NCBI RefSeq assembly: GCF_025369935.1
Contig: NZ_CP104467.1
Location: 5,897,001-5,961,000, forward strand
Direction of reading: 5' to 3'
DNA from: Paenibacillus andongensis
GTDB taxonomy: Bacteria; Bacillota; Bacilli; Paenibacillales; NBRC-103111
DNA: 64,000 nt
Shown here piece after piece: positions 8,239-17,232 of this stretch (position 1 is its first letter; each line of letters starts with the position of its first letter). Under the pieces are notes generated by a model. The model saw only the letters and a list, made by a program, of their open reading frames with translations. It was not told the origin of the DNA and searched no databases. The position numbers and the translations under genes are program-made.

Positions 8239-9537
8239 TTAAGCCATGTTTTTGATGATTTCGTTCGCGAACTCGGAACATTTGATTTCTTTCGCGCCTT
8301 CCATCAAACGAGCAAAGTCATAAGTTACGGTTTTGTTGTTGATGGAAGTTTCCAAGCCTTTGTAGATCAGCTGAGCCGCTTCCAACCATCCAAGGTGCTC
8401 AAGCAACATAACGCCGGATAGGATTACAGAACCTGGGTTAACTACGTCAAGACCAGCATATTTAGGAGCTGTACCATGTGTAGCTTCGAAGATCGCGTGA
8501 CCCGTAATGTAGTTGATGTTTGCTCCAGGAGCGATACCGATACCGCCAACTTGTGCAGCAAGTGCATCAGACAGGTAGTCACCGTTCAAGTTCAATGTTG
8601 CGATTACGTCGAAATCCGTTGGACGTGTCAATACTTGTTGCAAAGCGATATCAGCAATTGCATCTTTTACGATGATTTTGCCAGCTGCTTCAGCGTCTTT
8701 TTGAGCTTTGTTGGCTGCTTCAGCGCCTTCTGCTTCTTTGATACGATCATATTGTGCCCATGTAAATGTTTTGTCCGCATATTCACGCTCAGCAAGCTCA
8801 TAACCCCAGTTTTTGAACGCGCCTTCTGTGAACTTCATGATGTTACCTTTGTGTACCAAAGTTAGTGTCTTACGGCCATGTTTGATCGCGTACTCGATAG
8901 CAGCGCGGACCAAACGCTCCGTACCTTCGGAAGATACTGGCTTAACGCCGATTCCTGAAGTTTCTGGGAAGCGAATTTTGTTAACGCCCATTTCGTCTTG
9001 AAGGAATTTAATCACTTTCTTAACTTTGTCGGAACCAGCTTCCCACTCAATACCAGCATAGATATCTTCTGTATTTTCACGGAAAATAACCATGTCAACC
9101 AGCTCAGGACGTTTAACCGGTGAAGGAACGCCATTGAAGTAACGAACTGGACGGGAACATACGTAAAGATCTAATTCTTGACGAAGTGCAACGTTCAGCG
9201 AACGAATACCGCCGCCGATTGGCGTTGTAAGAGGTCCTTTGATGGACACGATGTATTCGCGCATAGCTGTTAATGTATCGTTAGGCAGCCAGTTGTTGTA
9301 TTTGTTAAAAGCTTTCTCGCCGGCAAAAACTTCGTACCAAGCGATTTTTTTCTCGCCTTTGTATGCTTTCTCAACTGCAGCATCCAGAACGCGTACGGAA
9401 GCAGCCCAGATATCAGGGCCTGTACCGTCACCTTCGATGTAAGGGATGATTGGGTTGTTAGGTACTTGCAGAACACCATTCTCGATTGTGATTTTTTGAC
9501 CTTCTTTTGGTAGTTCGTAGGATTCGAATTGTGGCAT
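8239..9537 (-). CDS. icd: Isocitrate dehydrogenase (NADP)
   Basis: Converts isocitrate to 2-oxoglutarate in the TCA cycle. 432 residues. Motifs include GGGIRSLNVALRQELD (substrate loop with the Ser that is phosphorylated in E. coli), FRENTEDIYAGIEW, THGTAPKYAG and PGSVILSG. The start is ATG 9537 with AGGAGG nine bases upstream; a longer open frame to 9618 runs into the structured spacer and lacks a site. The leader between citZ and this gene can fold extensively, so icd may have its own post-transcriptional control (inference). Confidence 0.97.
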   Translation of the reverse strand: MPQFESYELPKEGQKITIENGVLQVPNNPIIPYIEGDGTGPDIWAASVRVLDAAVEKAYKGEKKIAWYEVFAGEKAFNKYNNWLPNDTLTAMREYIVSIKGPLTTPIGGGIRSLNVALRQELDLYVCSRPVRYFNGVPSPVKRPELVDMVIFRENTEDIYAGIEWEAGSDKVKKVIKFLQDEMGVNKIRFPETSGIGVKPVSSEGTERLVRAAIEYAIKHGRKTLTLVHKGNIMKFTEGAFKNWGYELAEREYADKTFTWAQYDRIKEAEGAEAANKAQKDAEAAGKIIVKDAIADIALQQVLTRPTDFDVIATLNLNGDYLSDALAAQVGGIGIAPGANINYITGHAIFEATHGTAPKYAGLDVVNPGSVILSGVMLLEHLGWLEAAQLIYKGLETSINNKTVTYDFARLMEGAKEIKCSEFANEIIKNMA

Positions 9538-9574
9538 GATATAGTTCCTCCTAAAATTTATATAGATTAGTTTA

Positions 9575-9884
9575 TCGAAAAAGTTTCTGTGGCGCATTAC
9601 GTTGCGTGCTTTTGGCAATGCCTTCCGACCGCTGTTATCACCCTGTCCAATTTGAATTAATTTTATGGAATGGACACGGTTCTAAAGGCGGGCACTACGT
9701 TTCTCCAGGCACTGCCAAGCACTCCACTTAGCTACATAACTGCTGCGAGAAACCTCCTAAGAAATTTAACTCGTCACCGTAGTAGTGAGGGTAGACACAC
9801 AAAAAGTGACGGGAGTCGCGGTACTCCCCCGGGGTAAGCCGAGGACGGGTACCGAACTTCCCGCACATGGAGTTAAAGTGACAA
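9575..9884 (-). ncRNA. Candidate structured RNA in the citZ-icd spacer
   Basis: The spacer is about 345 bases and has no plausible gene on either strand. Read on the minus strand it can form many long-range pairs: 9765-9772 with 9870-9877 (8 bp), 9819-9824 with 9849-9854 (6 bp, with a further hairpin inside), 9810-9814 with 9859-9863, 9773-9777 with 9806-9810, 9699-9705 with 9747-9753 (7 bp), 9693-9698 with 9782-9787, 9644-9649 with 9671-9676 and 9594-9598 with 9617-9621. Pairing 9727-9731 with 9757-9761 would make a pseudoknot with the 9699-9705 helix. I could not match it to tmRNA, RNase P, 6S, SRP RNA or a known riboswitch from memory. It could be a leader of icd, a separate RNA or a mobile repeat. 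Confidence 0.5.
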
Positions 9885-9901
9885 TTAGCGTGCGCTAATT
9901 G
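9882..9901 (-). other. Palindrome at the citZ stop codon
   Basis: Nine-base arms (caattagcg / cgctaattg) around a two-base centre straddle the citZ stop. On the minus-strand transcript this makes a stable hairpin just before the candidate structured RNA. It has no T-run, so it is not a classic terminator; it could protect the citZ message end (inference). Confidence 0.5.
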
Positions 9902-10997
9902 GAATGTATTTTTGGTTAACTGGACCCGTGTACTCAGCGCGAGGGCGGATCAGACGGTTGTTTTCGTACTGCTCCAAGATGTGGGCAGCCCAACCGGATG
10001 TACGGCTGATCGCGAAGATCGGCGTGAACAGGTCGCGTGGGATTTCCAACGTTGTATAAACGGAAGCGGAGTAGAAATCAACGTTTGGTTTCAAACCTTT
10101 GAGGCTGGTAACCAATTCGTCTGCTTTAATGGACATTTCGTACCATTTCAGATTGCCTGTTAATTTACCAAGCTCGTAGGACATTTTTTGCAAGTGCTTC
10201 GCACGTGGATCTCCGTTTTTGTAAACACGGTGTCCAAAGCCCATGATTTTGTCTTTACGCTCTAATTTATCGTTGATGTAAGGAACTACGTTCTCAACTG
10301 TACCGATTTCTTCGAGCATCGCCATAACAGCTTCGTTCGCACCACCGTGAAGAGGTCCTTTGAGCGTGCCGATCGCTGAAGTAATACCGGAGTAGATGTC
10401 TGTCAAAGTTGCAACAGTAACGCGTGCAGCGAATGTAGAAGCATTTAGCTCATGGTCAGCGTGTAAAACTAGTGCTTTGTCCAAAGCTTCAATCGCGATT
10501 TTATCCGGTTCGTTACCTGTTAGTTGGTACAAGAAGTTAGCAGCAACAGAAGCATATCCTGGGGAAGCTAAAGGTTCTTTACCTTCACGGATACGAGCGA
10601 AAGCTGCGATGATGCCTGGAATTTGTGCTTGCAGCTTGATCGCTTTACGCACATTGGATTCAGGGCTCAAATCGTTCGCTTCTTCATCATACAGAGCAAG
10701 AGCCGATACTGCCGTACGAAGCGCAGCCATGGAATTAACATCTTTCGGGAATGCTTTAATCTGGTTGATAACCGCATCAGGCACCTTGCTGTAAGCGTTC
10801 AGGTCGCTTTGCAGTTTCTCAAGCTCAGTTTGCGTCGGTAATTTACCGAACCATAGCAAATAAATAACTTCTTCAAATGTCGCATTTTCTGCGAGGTCAT
10901 CAATATCAATCCCGCGATACGTTAGCACACCATCTACAATGGAGCTGATCGACGAGGTCGTGGCTACAATTCCTTCTAAACCTTTGGTTGCAGACAT
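9885..10997 (-). CDS. citZ: Citrate synthase
   Basis: Condenses acetyl-CoA and oxaloacetate, the first TCA step. 370 residues, the short Gram-positive type. Catalytic residues are visible in LHADHELNASTFAAR (His), GFGHRVYKNGDPR (His) and NVDFYSASVY (Asp); GPLHGGANEAV is the usual glycine-rich turn. AAGGAGAG stands seven bases before the ATG. It is first in a citZ-icd-mdh series on the minus strand. The 300-base upstream gap is AT-rich and carries a Fur-like sequence near 11100. Confidence 0.97.
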   Translation of the reverse strand: MSATKGLEGIVATTSSISSIVDGVLTYRGIDIDDLAENATFEEVIYLLWFGKLPTQTELEKLQSDLNAYSKVPDAVINQIKAFPKDVNSMAALRTAVSALALYDEEANDLSPESNVRKAIKLQAQIPGIIAAFARIREGKEPLASPGYASVAANFLYQLTGNEPDKIAIEALDKALVLHADHELNASTFAARVTVATLTDIYSGITSAIGTLKGPLHGGANEAVMAMLEEIGTVENVVPYINDKLERKDKIMGFGHRVYKNGDPRAKHLQKMSYELGKLTGNLKWYEMSIKADELVTSLKGLKPNVDFYSASVYTTLEIPRDLFTPIFAISRTSGWAAHILEQYENNRLIRPRAEYTGPVNQKYIPISAR

Positions 10998-11297
10998 GGG
11001 AATCTCTCCTTAGCTACTCTATTAGCAAAAAATTGCTTTTTTCCTAACTTAATAATAAAGTATTTTGTTTAATAAGTGAACAAAAGCAGACATAAAACTT
11101 CATTATCACTATCATAAGAAATCTTTTTGGCGGAAATCGTACTGTCTTTTGGAGCTATCTCTCCCAAACACACGATACAAGTTTTTGTTAATTTCACCGA
11201 ATTATGCACCCTTGCAGGAAAAGTTTGTCGAGTCGTGCCCATATTGATACAATGTAGGCAAAGTAACAGTGATTTTTCTCTGAAAAGGAGCAAATAC
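10998..11297. promoter_or_regulatory. Divergent control region between citZ and ppx
   Basis: A 300-base gene-free region. It holds the ppx promoter on the plus strand (listed separately) and the AT-rich upstream region of citZ, with TATTAT-like boxes around 11050-11065 but no -35 at standard spacing. The sequence cattatcactatcat (11101-11115) resembles a Fur box. I do not see a convincing CcpC dyad. Confidence 0.4.
11225..11253 (+). promoter_or_regulatory. Sigma-A promoter of ppx
   Basis: TTGTCG at 11225-11230 and TACAAT at 11248-11253 with exactly 17 bases between, 44 bases before the ppx start. Confidence 0.65.
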
Positions 11298-12833
11298 ATG
11301 AGCAGCGGCACAAGTATCGGCATCATTGATATCGGATCCAATTCGATTCGACTTGTTATCTACGAAATTAATGCCAACGGGGCATACCGTGTGGTCAGTG
11401 AGCATAAGGATTCGGCTCGACTCAGCGAACGCATCGGATCCGATGGCATTTTACATAGCAAAGACATTATTTCTATTGTCCCCATTCTATCTCACTACGC
11501 TCTGCTATGCAAAGTTCATGAGGTTCAGACGATAAGGGCCGTTGCAACGGCAGCCATTCGCAACGCGGCCAATTCGGCTGAAATTGTGCGAATTCTCCAA
11601 GAACAGAGCGGACTTCACATTGAAGTTCTCAGTGGTACCGAGGAAGCTCGTTATGGTTACTTAGGCGTTATCAATTCCATAGATATTCGGGACGGCTTGA
11701 TCATTGATATCGGCGGAGGGAGCACGGAAGTCACATTGTTTCGAAACCGGAAATTGCTGCACAGCGTTTCCTTCCCTTTCGGTGCGGTGAACACAACACG
11801 CCAATTTATGAAAAATGGGAATCTGACCGAGCAGGAATTGGGCGATATTCGTCGGATGGTAGAAGATGCGATCTTAGCTCATCCTTGGATTGCCGGTTCT
11901 CCCAATCTGCCTATGATTGGTCTAGGCGGAACGATTCGAACCCTTGGGAAAATAAGCCAAAAACGCAACAAATACTCGCTTCAGCTTGCCCATAATTACA
12001 CGCTGAAATCTGGGGAGCTGCGTGATTTCCTTCTATTGTTATCCTCTATGCCATTGGAAAAACGAAAAAAAATTGATGGTCTCTCCAAAGAGCGTGCAGA
12101 TATTATAGTTCCAGGACTGATCATTATGGACACCATATTCGAAGCAGCTGGTTCATCAGTATGCATGATCAGCGGATCAGGACTTCGTGATGGCCTTTTC
12201 TATGAAACGTTCGATCCTGAGCACCCCATTAAGGAAGATGTTCTTGAAGCAAGTATCCATAATTTGCTGTTGCTCCATCCGAACGCCGCTGTAAAGCATG
12301 TTTCTCACGTAGATAAATTCGCTATGCAGCTTTATCATACGATTACGGTACCGCCTGAATCGGAAGATCGAAGCCAAAAATATTTGCATACAGCTGCCCT
12401 CTTGCATCGTGTTGGAGCGAGTGTTCATTATTATCAATACCTCAAACATACGCAATACATGATGACAGGGGCTCATATCGACGGTCTCAGTCATCGAGAA
12501 ATTGTGATTTGTTCTTTCATTGCTACTTACAAAACAAAAAGCCGGACCCAACAACAAGTCCTTGCTTACAAGGACCTTTTGCTGGAATCCGACGCGGCAT
12601 TAATTGTTAAGTTAGGCACGCTGCTTAAATTAGCAATGGCTTTGGATCAAAGTGAGACACAGCCTGTTCAAGAACTGCAATCAACGAAAACCGATTCGAC
12701 CTTAACTCTCAAGCTGTTATGTATCCACAACCCTATTATGGAGCTAAAGGAACTCGCAGCTATCAGCAAGGATTTCGAAAAAATCTGGGGACTGAAGCTT
12801 AAGACTCAAGCCGGAGTTTTTTCCAAGAAGTAA
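11298..12833 (+). CDS. ppx: Exopolyphosphatase / pppGpp phosphohydrolase, Ppx/GppA family
   Basis: Hydrolyses terminal phosphate from polyphosphate or pppGpp. 511 residues from ATG 11298, with AAAAGGAG seven bases upstream. The N-terminal ASKHA fold shows IIDIGSNSIRLVIYE (phosphate loop), GTEEARYGYLG (catalytic Glu) and IIDIGGGSTEVTLF; GLGGTIRTLG follows. From about residue 310 comes an HD-like C-terminal half as in E. coli Ppx, with an incomplete HD pair. It converges with ppk, and the last 35 bases of the two genes overlap. Making and degrading polyphosphate are thus encoded tail to tail. Confidence 0.93.
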   Translation: MSSGTSIGIIDIGSNSIRLVIYEINANGAYRVVSEHKDSARLSERIGSDGILHSKDIISIVPILSHYALLCKVHEVQTIRAVATAAIRNAANSAEIVRILQEQSGLHIEVLSGTEEARYGYLGVINSIDIRDGLIIDIGGGSTEVTLFRNRKLLHSVSFPFGAVNTTRQFMKNGNLTEQELGDIRRMVEDAILAHPWIAGSPNLPMIGLGGTIRTLGKISQKRNKYSLQLAHNYTLKSGELRDFLLLLSSMPLEKRKKIDGLSKERADIIVPGLIIMDTIFEAAGSSVCMISGSGLRDGLFYETFDPEHPIKEDVLEASIHNLLLLHPNAAVKHVSHVDKFAMQLYHTITVPPESEDRSQKYLHTAALLHRVGASVHYYQYLKHTQYMMTGAHIDGLSHREIVICSFIATYKTKSRTQQQVLAYKDLLLESDAALIVKLGTLLKLAMALDQSETQPVQELQSTKTDSTLTLKLLCIHNPIMELKELAAISKDFEKIWGLKLKTQAGVFSKK

Positions 12834-14931
12834 TTTTCATCGCCTCGAACTGGCTCCGATAAGGGGTCAGTTCATTTTTTATGCGACTGTACATGCCATT
12901 GGGCATCAGTTCTCTTGCTTTGACATTATCATGCAGAGTGACATTCAGTATTTGAATCATCATTTTCTTCATTTCCTGATCAAGAACCGGACACATTAGC
13001 TCAATACGACGCGTCAAATTACGTGTCATCCAGTCAGCCGAAGATAAATATACATCAACGAGTCCGCCATTTTCGAAATAATAAATGCGGGAATGCTCTA
13101 AGAAACGATCCACGATACTCCGAACCGTAATATTCTCGCTAATCCCAGGGACCCCAGGACGCAAGCAGCATACGCCGCGAATAATCAATTCAATCTTGAC
13201 GCCTGCTTGCGACGCCGCATACAAGGCATCTACCATCTCTTGATTGGATAATGAATTCATTTTCGCAATAATTCGGGCTGGTCTGCCCGCTCTTGCGTGC
13301 GCCGCTTCACGTTCAATAAGCTCGAATAGCTTATCCTTCAAATCCGTAGGAGCCACAGCGAAAGATTGCCAATCATGAGGCGCGGAGTAGCCAGTAATTT
13401 CATTGAAAAGTGCAGAGGCATCCTCTCCAATTACACTGTTTGAAGTGAATAGCCCTACGTCTGTGTAAAGGCGGGCTGTGCTATCGTTATAGTTCCCCGT
13501 TCCCACATGCACGTATCGGCGGAGCGTCTGCTCTTCCTGTCTAACAACGAGTGTGATCTTGGCATGCGTCTTGAGCCCAACAAGCCCATAAACCACATGA
13601 CAGCCTGACTTTTCAAGCATTCTTGCCCAGGCAATATTGCGTTCTTCGTCAAATCTAGCTTTCAACTCAACAACTACTGTGACCTGTTTCCCAGACTCTG
13701 CGGCTCTGGCTAACGCTTGAATAATCGGCGAGTTTCCGCTCGCTCTATACAGTGTCATTTTGATTGCGAGCACTTTCGGATCATAGGCGGCATGGATGAT
13801 GAAGTCGGTTACAGCGTCGAACGTTTCATAGGGATGATGTACCAAGACATCCTTTTGTTTAAGTACCTCGAAGAAGTCGTTCGTATCCTCAAATTCTATC
13901 GGGTATTTAGCAGCTACACGCGGATAGCGAAGATTTTCATAGCCACTCAGCGTACCGGCAAGCTTCATGAAATAAGTGATGTCCAGCGGACCGTCGATTT
14001 CAAAAATTTGTTCTTCAATCTCGAATTCATCCTGAAGTTGTGCAAGCGCATATGGATGAATGCCCTCTTGTACTTCAAGTCGAACAGGAGCGCCCCAGCG
14101 TCTGCGTCTAAGCTCCTTCTCGATCTCCTCAAGCAGATCTTCCGCCCCTTCTTCATTGAGCGTTAAATCGGCGTTCCGAGTCACCCTGAACCCATGTACG
14201 GAAATCGGTATGTATCCACTGAAAAGCGATTCTATATGATGCTCGATCAATTCTTCAAGAAGAATAAATTCTGTTTTTTTACTATTTGGCCGTGTTGGCA
14301 CGGAAATATAACGGGATAAATTGCTCGGAACTTGAATGATGGCAAAATAAGGCTCTTCATCCGGATCATCCCCTTCCCGCACAAGCAAGACGGCTAAATA
14401 GACGGATTGATTATGAACAAGTGGAAATGGACGACTTTGATCCACGGCCATCGGCGTTAATACGGGAAAAATAATATCATGATAATAAGCATCCATGGCT
14501 TTTTTCTGTGTCGTATTCAAATCTTCATATTCCGTAAATACAATGCCTTCTTTGGTTAGCAGTCTCGTTACTTCACGATACGTTTTGTACTGTTCGGTGA
14601 CCATTTTGGCTGTGCGCTTCATAATTCGTTTAATAAGGCCGGCAGGCGTGTAGCCTGTGAAGTCTTTCTTGGTATAACCAGCTTTGATCTGATCCTTCAG
14701 TCCTGCGACACGAACACTCATGAACTCATCGAGATTACTGGATACGATTGATAGAAATTTCACACGCTCAAGCAAGGGAGTGCTCGCATCTTGAGCTTCC
14801 TCCAGAACACGCCAATTGAACTCGATCCAGCTTAAGTCCCGGTTCAAGTACTTGGTTGAAATTTCTTTGACTTCCTTGACTTCTTTGAGCTCCTTAACTT
14901 CCTTTAAATCTGGTTCGCGCGCAATACTCAT
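12799..14931 (-). CDS. ppk: Polyphosphate kinase 1
   Basis: Reversibly makes polyphosphate from ATP, usually at the membrane. 710 residues, full length. The N domain begins at NRDLSWIEFNWRVLEEA. Catalytic histidines are in LKTHAKITLV (autophosphorylated His) and FLEHSRIYYFENGG. LDEFMSVRVAGLKDQ and VGTGNYNDSTARLYTD are family signatures. The first 25 residues are an unusual charged repeat (KEVKELKEVKEVKE) not needed by the fold. GGAGG lies only four bases before the ATG. The gene has its own upstream region and converges with ppx. Proximity to a Pho-type kinase is suggestive of phosphate control, but no Pho box was identified. Confidence 0.96.
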   Translation of the reverse strand: MSIAREPDLKEVKELKEVKEVKEISTKYLNRDLSWIEFNWRVLEEAQDASTPLLERVKFLSIVSSNLDEFMSVRVAGLKDQIKAGYTKKDFTGYTPAGLIKRIMKRTAKMVTEQYKTYREVTRLLTKEGIVFTEYEDLNTTQKKAMDAYYHDIIFPVLTPMAVDQSRPFPLVHNQSVYLAVLLVREGDDPDEEPYFAIIQVPSNLSRYISVPTRPNSKKTEFILLEELIEHHIESLFSGYIPISVHGFRVTRNADLTLNEEGAEDLLEEIEKELRRRRWGAPVRLEVQEGIHPYALAQLQDEFEIEEQIFEIDGPLDITYFMKLAGTLSGYENLRYPRVAAKYPIEFEDTNDFFEVLKQKDVLVHHPYETFDAVTDFIIHAAYDPKVLAIKMTLYRASGNSPIIQALARAAESGKQVTVVVELKARFDEERNIAWARMLEKSGCHVVYGLVGLKTHAKITLVVRQEEQTLRRYVHVGTGNYNDSTARLYTDVGLFTSNSVIGEDASALFNEITGYSAPHDWQSFAVAPTDLKDKLFELIEREAAHARAGRPARIIAKMNSLSNQEMVDALYAASQAGVKIELIIRGVCCLRPGVPGISENITVRSIVDRFLEHSRIYYFENGGLVDVYLSSADWMTRNLTRRIELMCPVLDQEMKKMMIQILNVTLHDNVKARELMPNGMYSRIKNELTPYRSQFEAMKITSWKKLRLES

Positions 14932-15125
14932 AAAGCCTCCACTTATGTTTTCTTATGTTTTCTAATATGTGCCAATGATAACTTCATTGTACTATGCGTG
15001 CTTTACACCGACAATGCAAAATCCCCTGTTTTAATATATGAAGATTTTGTAAAGGTAATGTTATTTCCGTATTTATCCAAGATCATGTTACAATGAAATG
15101 ACTTGAAACAAGGAGAGAAAAAACC

Positions 15126-16262
15126 ATGGGGATCCTGAATCCACGTTTAGTTCACCAGATTTTCAGGGGCATTTGGGTGGCACTAATTATTGTTTTAATC
15201 GGACTCGCTTTCTTTTATATAATCCCACTGATTTACCCATTTATTTTCGGCTGGATTCTAGCTCTTATGCTAAATCCTCTCGTAAACTTCTTCCAATTTA
15301 AGCTGAAATTTCCGCGCTGGCTCGCCGTGACCTTATCCATGTTGTTATTTCTGGGTGCCATGGTTACGGCCATAACCTTGCTTGTTGCGAATATAGTCGT
15401 TGAATTAGGTTCACTTGCGGATACCTTGCAGATTCAGATTAACCTGTGGGTCGAACAATTCAATGTTTTCATTAATTCCATTGCTTTTCAAGATTGGATT
15501 GAACGTATAAATCAGTTTTTTGAAAATAACCCGAAATACCAAGAAACGGTCAACAACAATTTATCTTCAACAGCAGGCTCCATTGCAGACGTTAGTAAGT
15601 TCATCATAGGCTATGTATTTGATACTTTGAAAAGACTTCTAACTTCTTTGCCGAATATCGCAACCATCACCATCATTGTTATGCTGGCCACCTTTTTCAT
15701 TAGTAAAGATTGGTATCAGCTTATCAAACGGTATAAAGGGATCTTCTCCGACATGATTGTGAAAACCACTCAATTGATCCGGAACGATTTGCAAAAAGCA
15801 CTGTTCGGCTACATACGCGCCCAACTGATTCTTGTTTCACTAACCGCTCTTGTGGTTATCATTGGCTTGCTGGTATTGCGTGTCAACTATGCCATAACCA
15901 TCGGTTTATTAACAGGCTTAGCAGACCTGATGCCTTATTTGGGGACAGGTGCGGTCATGGTACCTTGGATTTTGTATGTTTTCTTTGCGCAAGGAGATTA
16001 TTTTCTTGGAATTGGCCTAAGCGTACTATACGGCGTCATCGTAATTGCCAGACAGATTATGGAACCTAAAGTGCTCGCCTCCTCAGTCGGATTAGACCCT
16101 CTGGCTACGCTAATCGCCATGTTCGTTGGATTGAAACTATTCGGACTCCTCGGGCTCATTGTTGGTCCTGTGACTCTCATTCTGGTTGCCGCGTTCTATC
16201 GTGCAAAAATCTTTCATGATATAGCAACTTACATACAAAAAGGCTCGGTTCCTCCCACATAA
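15126..16262 (+). CDS. ytvI: AI-2E family permease, YtvI-like
   Basis: Membrane protein of the AI-2 exporter/TerC-neighbour superfamily. 378 residues with about seven to eight membrane segments: two at the start, one near 60-85, then a soluble section (about 95-155), and a C-terminal cluster including LLTGLADLMPYLGTGAVMVPW and LIGLVVGP-type signature regions. AAGGAGAG lies upstream of the ATG. The neighbouring fxsA matches the B. subtilis order ytvI-fxsA(ytwI)-citZ. In Bacillus the protein is linked to sporulation; the substrate is not known. A second paralogue lies at 46457. Confidence 0.85.
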   Translation: MGILNPRLVHQIFRGIWVALIIVLIGLAFFYIIPLIYPFIFGWILALMLNPLVNFFQFKLKFPRWLAVTLSMLLFLGAMVTAITLLVANIVVELGSLADTLQIQINLWVEQFNVFINSIAFQDWIERINQFFENNPKYQETVNNNLSSTAGSIADVSKFIIGYVFDTLKRLLTSLPNIATITIIVMLATFFISKDWYQLIKRYKGIFSDMIVKTTQLIRNDLQKALFGYIRAQLILVSLTALVVIIGLLVLRVNYAITIGLLTGLADLMPYLGTGAVMVPWILYVFFAQGDYFLGIGLSVLYGVIVIARQIMEPKVLASSVGLDPLATLIAMFVGLKLFGLLGLIVGPVTLILVAAFYRAKIFHDIATYIQKGSVPPT

Positions 16263-16280
16263 GCGGGTGACCGAGCCTTT
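16237..16280. terminator. Bidirectional terminator between ytvI and fxsA
   Basis: Eight-base stem ggctcggt / accgagcc (16242-16249 and 16270-16277), preceded by A residues and followed by T residues. It overlaps the end of ytvI. Confidence 0.8.
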
Positions 16281-16285
16281 GTTCT

Positions 16286-16681
16286 TTATCTACGTTTTAT
16301 GATATTGATTCCGCCTTTGCCGATTTGCTTTCGAATCAATGCAAGCAGCATCACTTTGAAGATCGGTCTCGTGTAAGGCAAAACAAGTAGAAATCCGAAA
16401 ATATCCGTGATGAATCCAGGCAAAATTAATAAAATGCCTCCAATGAAAATACAGATTCCATCTAACAAATGCTGTGTAGGCAATTGGCCTTGAGACCACT
16501 CAAACTTGGCATATTCCAACACTTTGCGTCCTTCCCGCTTGGCGAAATAGGCACCTAAAAAGCCGCTTATTATAATAAGCGCGAATGTTGACCAGCCGCC
16601 TATAAAATGCCCCAGTGCAATGAGAATCGTAATTTCTATAGCAGGTACTAGAATAAGTATGGCAAGTATAATGCGAAACAT
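16286..16681 (-). CDS. fxsA: FxsA family membrane protein
   Basis: Cytoplasmic-membrane protein of the FxsA (YtwI) family; in E. coli it relieves exclusion of phage T7 by the F factor. 131 residues with membrane segments at about 3-22, 27-45 and 72-100. The family pattern EITILIALGHFIGGWSTF near the N-terminus and GFITDIFGFLL in the middle are seen. The C-terminus is basic (KQIGKGGINIIKRR). AAGGGGCTGA precedes the ATG. It is 15 bases after the thioesterase gene and probably co-transcribed with it. Confidence 0.9.
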   Translation of the reverse strand: MFRIILAILILVPAIEITILIALGHFIGGWSTFALIIISGFLGAYFAKREGRKVLEYAKFEWSQGQLPTQHLLDGICIFIGGILLILPGFITDIFGFLLVLPYTRPIFKVMLLALIRKQIGKGGINIIKRR

Positions 16682-16695
16682 AAACTCAGCCCCTT

Positions 16696-17160
16696 TTAAG
16701 AATACTTAGCTAACAGCTGCCATAATTCTGGCGCTTCCTTTTCTATACGTATCGGCTTCCAAGAAGGATTCACCCAAACGTGATGTGTTTGTCCCATAAC
16801 AAGTAATTCCTCAGAAGGTTGTGCAGCAGAATCTGCGGTTAGAGCCGTCATTTCCTCCGAAACTTTACGGATTTCATAGGCAAAATGGAGCCGAACGCTG
16901 CTCATGTCAATCACTCGCGTGTTCACACATACCAAATCATCGTAACGAGCAGGCTTCTTGAACTTAATCTCCGCTTCAACAAGCGGCAGCAATAGTCCCT
17001 TCTCCTCAATTCGCCGGTATGGGTAACCAAGCTCCCTGATAAATTCAGTCCGCCCAATCTCGAACCACGTCAAATAGTTGGCATGGTACACAACCCCCAT
17101 TTGATCCGTTTCTTCATATCTCACACGAAACTGATGCTGATGCCAGCGCTCCTGAGTCAT
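16696..17160 (-). CDS. Acyl-CoA thioesterase, YbgC/4-hydroxybenzoyl-CoA type
   Basis: Hot-dog-fold enzyme that hydrolyses acyl-CoA thioesters. 154 residues. The signature RYEETDQMGVVYHANYLTWFE includes the catalytic Asp and the start of the central helix; the rest is the usual strand-rich half. GGAGGCG precedes the ATG. It forms a short minus-strand unit with fxsA. Its acyl substrate cannot be told from sequence. Confidence 0.88.
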   Translation of the reverse strand: MTQERWHQHQFRVRYEETDQMGVVYHANYLTWFEIGRTEFIRELGYPYRRIEEKGLLLPLVEAEIKFKKPARYDDLVCVNTRVIDMSSVRLHFAYEIRKVSEEMTALTADSAAQPSEELLVMGQTHHVWVNPSWKPIRIEKEAPELWQLLAKYS

Positions 17161-17232
17161 GATGATGTACGCCTCCAGTAACTAAGTCTTAGGACAATTA
17201 TAGCACAGCTAGGACTAGGGATGGGTAATGTG

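Noticed and set aside
9538..9618. Longer icd start
   Set aside because: The ribosome site fits ATG 9537, and the extension is made of the structured spacer.
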